A stretch of DNA of 44,254 bases from Candidatus Nitrosopumilus sp. (GTDB lineage Archaea > Thermoproteota > Nitrososphaeria > Nitrososphaerales > Nitrososphaeraceae). The stretch is taken from NCBI GenBank assembly GCA_013694585.1, contig JACDCB010000015.1:1-44254 (forward strand), given 5' to 3'. Position 1 is the first letter of the stretch; each line of letters starts with the position of its first letter. The translations under genes and the position numbers were made by a program. Shown here piece after piece: positions 42,112-44,254 of the stretch. The notes under the pieces were generated by a model, which saw nothing but the letters and a program-made list of their open reading frames with translations, ran no database searches and had not been told where the DNA came from.

Positions 42112-43463
42112 ATGACATTAAGAATCTTGGTACTAATATGCATTGTGGTCGTATTAGGCACTTGGTCCGCCTGTTTTCTACAAGATAGTAATAGTCAACT
42201 TTCCATGAATGATACGAATTTCCTACCAGATGTTTCTTCAAATATTTCTTTTATGTTAGACCCAAATATGTCAAATGAATCAACTGGGGTGCAAATGGGT
42301 AACCAGCCACCAATGAATTCATCTAATTTAAATGACTTGATATTATTAGAGGATCAATTAAAGTTAGCCCAAGAGAAAATTGAGCAAACGGATATTAAAA
42401 ATAAGGATTGGAAAAATTACACGAGCAGTAAACTAGGATTGTCATTGGAATATCCTATTGACGTTCATCTGCAAAAAGAAGGGAAAGAAACGCGATTTGA
42501 TCCCGATAAGGATCTTAAGATAGGTAGTATAGAGAAAGACGGATTCAGTATTAGTCCTAGTAGTATGGCAAAAATTCTACTGATTTTACCAATGTTGTCG
42601 TACAGGCAAAGGAATCTCATCTTAACATGAATCTAGACGATTCATATCTAATTTTAGTGGAAGATATTACACCAATGAGTATTCGTGGTGATATAGGATT
42701 GTCTTACTTAATATCATTAATAGATAAGGGTCTAGAAAAATCTCTTTTTGTATCTAATAACACCTTCCTATACCATAACGATAATATCTATCGGTTCGTA
42801 TTTGTTACCAATACTGATCAGTACAATAAAACCAATGCAATCTTCAATCATTTATTAAACTCAATTAGTTGGAGTATCAATAAAGATAATATTAGTTCGG
42901 TATTGAACGTTCTTGCGAATCAAAGCTTTCTTCAAAATAGTATTAGTACTGCGATAGTCAACCAAACCTCAGGTAATAATACAGCGATTATTGAATCTAC
43001 TCAAGGTCCAATAAAAATTGAGTTTTATCCAGATGTAGCACCAAATCACGTGAAGAATTTTCAAGATCTGGCTAGCAAAGGATTTTACGATGGAGTAGTA
43101 TTTCACAGAATAGTACCAGGATTTGTATTACAGGCAGGGGATCCAAACACAAAGAATAGTAGCATTGGTAGAGATACATGGGGAACTGGAGGTCCAGGTT
43201 ACACAATAAATCAGGAATTTAATACCATAACTCATGAAAGAGGGATATTATCCATGGCTCGCATGCCAGATCCTAATAGTGCAGGGTCTCAGTTTTTTAT
43301 CGTATTAAATAATTCAAAATTTTTGGACGGCCAATACACAGTATTTGGAAAGGTTACAGAAGGAATGGAGGTTGTGGATAAAATAGCAAATGTTACCACT
43401 AATTCAACGGATCAGCCCATGAATCAAGATTTATCAAGAATAGATAAGATAATGATAAATTAG
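42112..43463 (+). pseudogene. Secreted peptidyl-prolyl cis-trans isomerase (cyclophilin), frameshifted
   Basis: The N-terminus MTLRILVLICIVVVLGTW is a signal peptide. A PsbP-like domain follows (YTSSKLGLSLEYPIDVH), and then a cyclophilin domain (about the last 160 residues) with GPIKIEFYPDVAPNHVKNF, FHRIVPGFVLQAGDP, GSQFFIVL and QYTVFGKV, all typical of cyclophilin-A-type isomerases. The first frame ends at 42630. The true continuation (NSTDFTNVVVQAKESHLN) lies in the next frame, which runs to 43463. One base is missing from an A5 run at about 42571-42575; six A would restore one protein of about 450 residues. The downstream frame could start at the ATG at 42627 but would lack a signal peptide. 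Confidence 0.82.
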
Positions 43464-43992
43464 AAATAGACCTCAGACATGAAATGACTATTCAGTTATT
43501 GGCTCGGAATTACACTATTTTTTTGAAATGTAATCACTTAATCTTTATTGATTAACAATATTTTATTCAAAATCCGTCAAAGATTCTGATCGATTTAAAA
43601 TATTATCCAAGATTACTTGTATTTGATTTAAAACCTATATCTTTTAGATGTGATGGCAATCTATGATGTTTTTTGAATTTCTACATTTAATCCACCGAAA
43701 GCGTTTTGCCATTTGTTTGTAGGGCTTGTGGTTGAGAAAAATATTCATAATTTTAAATTCCATCTCAAATCAAATCCCATCATTATTGCTAGTGGGCTAT
43801 AATTGTTCAGACAAAAAATGACACAAAAGTAATCTAATTTAATAGATGCCTTAATTGTTTAAGAAAGAGAATAGGATTACATTATCGAGGAAATTGAAAG
43901 GATACAAATACCCAGATATGAAACAAATGATGAGTCAATTTGTTGTTTAAGCAGACTTGGAATTTATCTTGTAAAAGTTATATTTGTCAAAA
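43464..43992. other. Intergenic region, no gene seen
   Basis: This is 529 AT-rich bases between the cyclophilin and DUF488 genes, which converge here. All frames are short and interrupted. No tRNA-like fold, tandem repeat or strong hairpin was found by eye. It may include decayed sequence, but no similarity is recognisable. Confidence 0.4.
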
Positions 43993-44254
43993 TCAAATTT
44001 TTTTATTCTCTAAATCATCTACCATGTTTTTCACTATTGATCTATGGCAATGTTTTTCATCTTTGCAGTGACAAAGCAGCGTTACAGTCTTGAATTTTGT
44101 CATAGGATTAACTTGATCGTATAATCTATGTTCTTTTTGTTGGCTGCCATCATTCTTATTGTTTGTAGTGATTCTATTGATACTTGGAGAAGATAGTATA
44201 TCTAAAGCCTTCAACGCTTGAGGATTATCTTTTATCTCTGCCTCATAACGGATG
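43993..44254 (-). CDS. DUF488-family protein, partial (cut by right edge)
   Basis: The C-terminal 87 residues of a gene that continues beyond the window. The DUF488/YeaO signature is visible: VTLLCHCKDEKHCHRSIVKN near the end. The frame stays open from the TTG at 44214 to the edge (IRYEAEIKDNPQALKALDIL), so that TTG is not the real start. DUF488 proteins are small soluble proteins of unknown function, with a conserved Cys/His cluster that may bind a nucleotide or metal. Confidence 0.8.
   Translation of the reverse strand, partial: IRYEAEIKDNPQALKALDILSSPSINRITTNNKNDGSQQKEHRLYDQVNPMTKFKTVTLLCHCKDEKHCHRSIVKNMVDDLENKKI

Noticed and set aside
1-44254. CRISPR arrays, insertion sequences, integrases, rRNA genes
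   Set aside because: No regularly spaced repeats, transposase or integrase motifs or rRNA-like sequence were found on either strand by eye.

Overview
The window is a piece of an AT-rich chromosome from an archaeon of the Nitrososphaerota (Thaumarchaeota). The evidence is an archaeal information-processing set (Rpb12-type RpoP, aEF-1 beta, aIF-1A, L10e, archaeal IleRS, PheST and TrpRS, EndA, Nob1), a Vps4-like CdvC with an MIT domain, a two-domain Cdc48, geranylgeranyl reductase, a thaumarchaeal DUF6659-type protein and many tiny zinc-ribbon proteins. The low GC content together with many accessory signalling and secreted genes is most like soil ammonia oxidisers of the Nitrosocosmicus type. 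That genus-level placement is inference; no amo or other diagnostic locus is present. Start codons are often TTG or GTG, and several genes have a TATA-like box about 22-29 bases before the start, as expected for leaderless transcripts.

Layout. 1-8.8 kb: cupin, ileS, inorganic pyrophosphatase, cdvC, a TrmB-like regulator and nnrD. 8.6-12.3 kb: a run of small zinc proteins with rpoP, then ahcY, nob1 and nadK. 12.7-13.8 kb: tRNA-Ile(GAU) followed by a broken two-component pair. 14.1-18.4 kb: a DsbA-like thiol oxidoreductase, an unknown protein, and a translationally coupled pair made of a winged-helix/coiled-coil protein and an unusual AAA-type ATPase. 18.4-25.8 kb: heme O synthase, a small winged-helix protein, cdc48, aEF-1 beta with its zinc-ribbon partner, geranylgeranyl reductase, pgk and rpl10e. 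25.9-29.8 kb: endA, then a decayed zone (DUF6659 with an in-frame stop, a sialidase-like pseudogene, msrB with a 5' frameshift). 30-37.2 kb: aIF-1A, a candidate structured RNA, pheST, trpS, coaD and a ferredoxin. 37.2-44.3 kb: nucleotidyl cyclase-like protein, two tandem DUF1622 genes (one broken), an acetolactate-synthase-like enzyme, a TM2 protein, a frameshifted secreted cyclophilin, and a DUF488 gene cut by the right edge.

The main large-scale pattern is the contrast between intact housekeeping genes (about 30 kb, with no interrupted frame seen) and accessory genes, of which seven loci are truncated, frameshifted or stopped. Translation dominates the intact part: charging of Ile, Phe and Trp tRNAs, a tRNA-Ile, tRNA splicing, rRNA 3'-end processing, initiation and elongation factors. 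The least explained intact unit is the AAA ATPase plus winged-helix/coiled-coil operon at 15511-17795, which is my best candidate for an undescribed system. No CRISPR array, rRNA, insertion sequence or integrase was seen.
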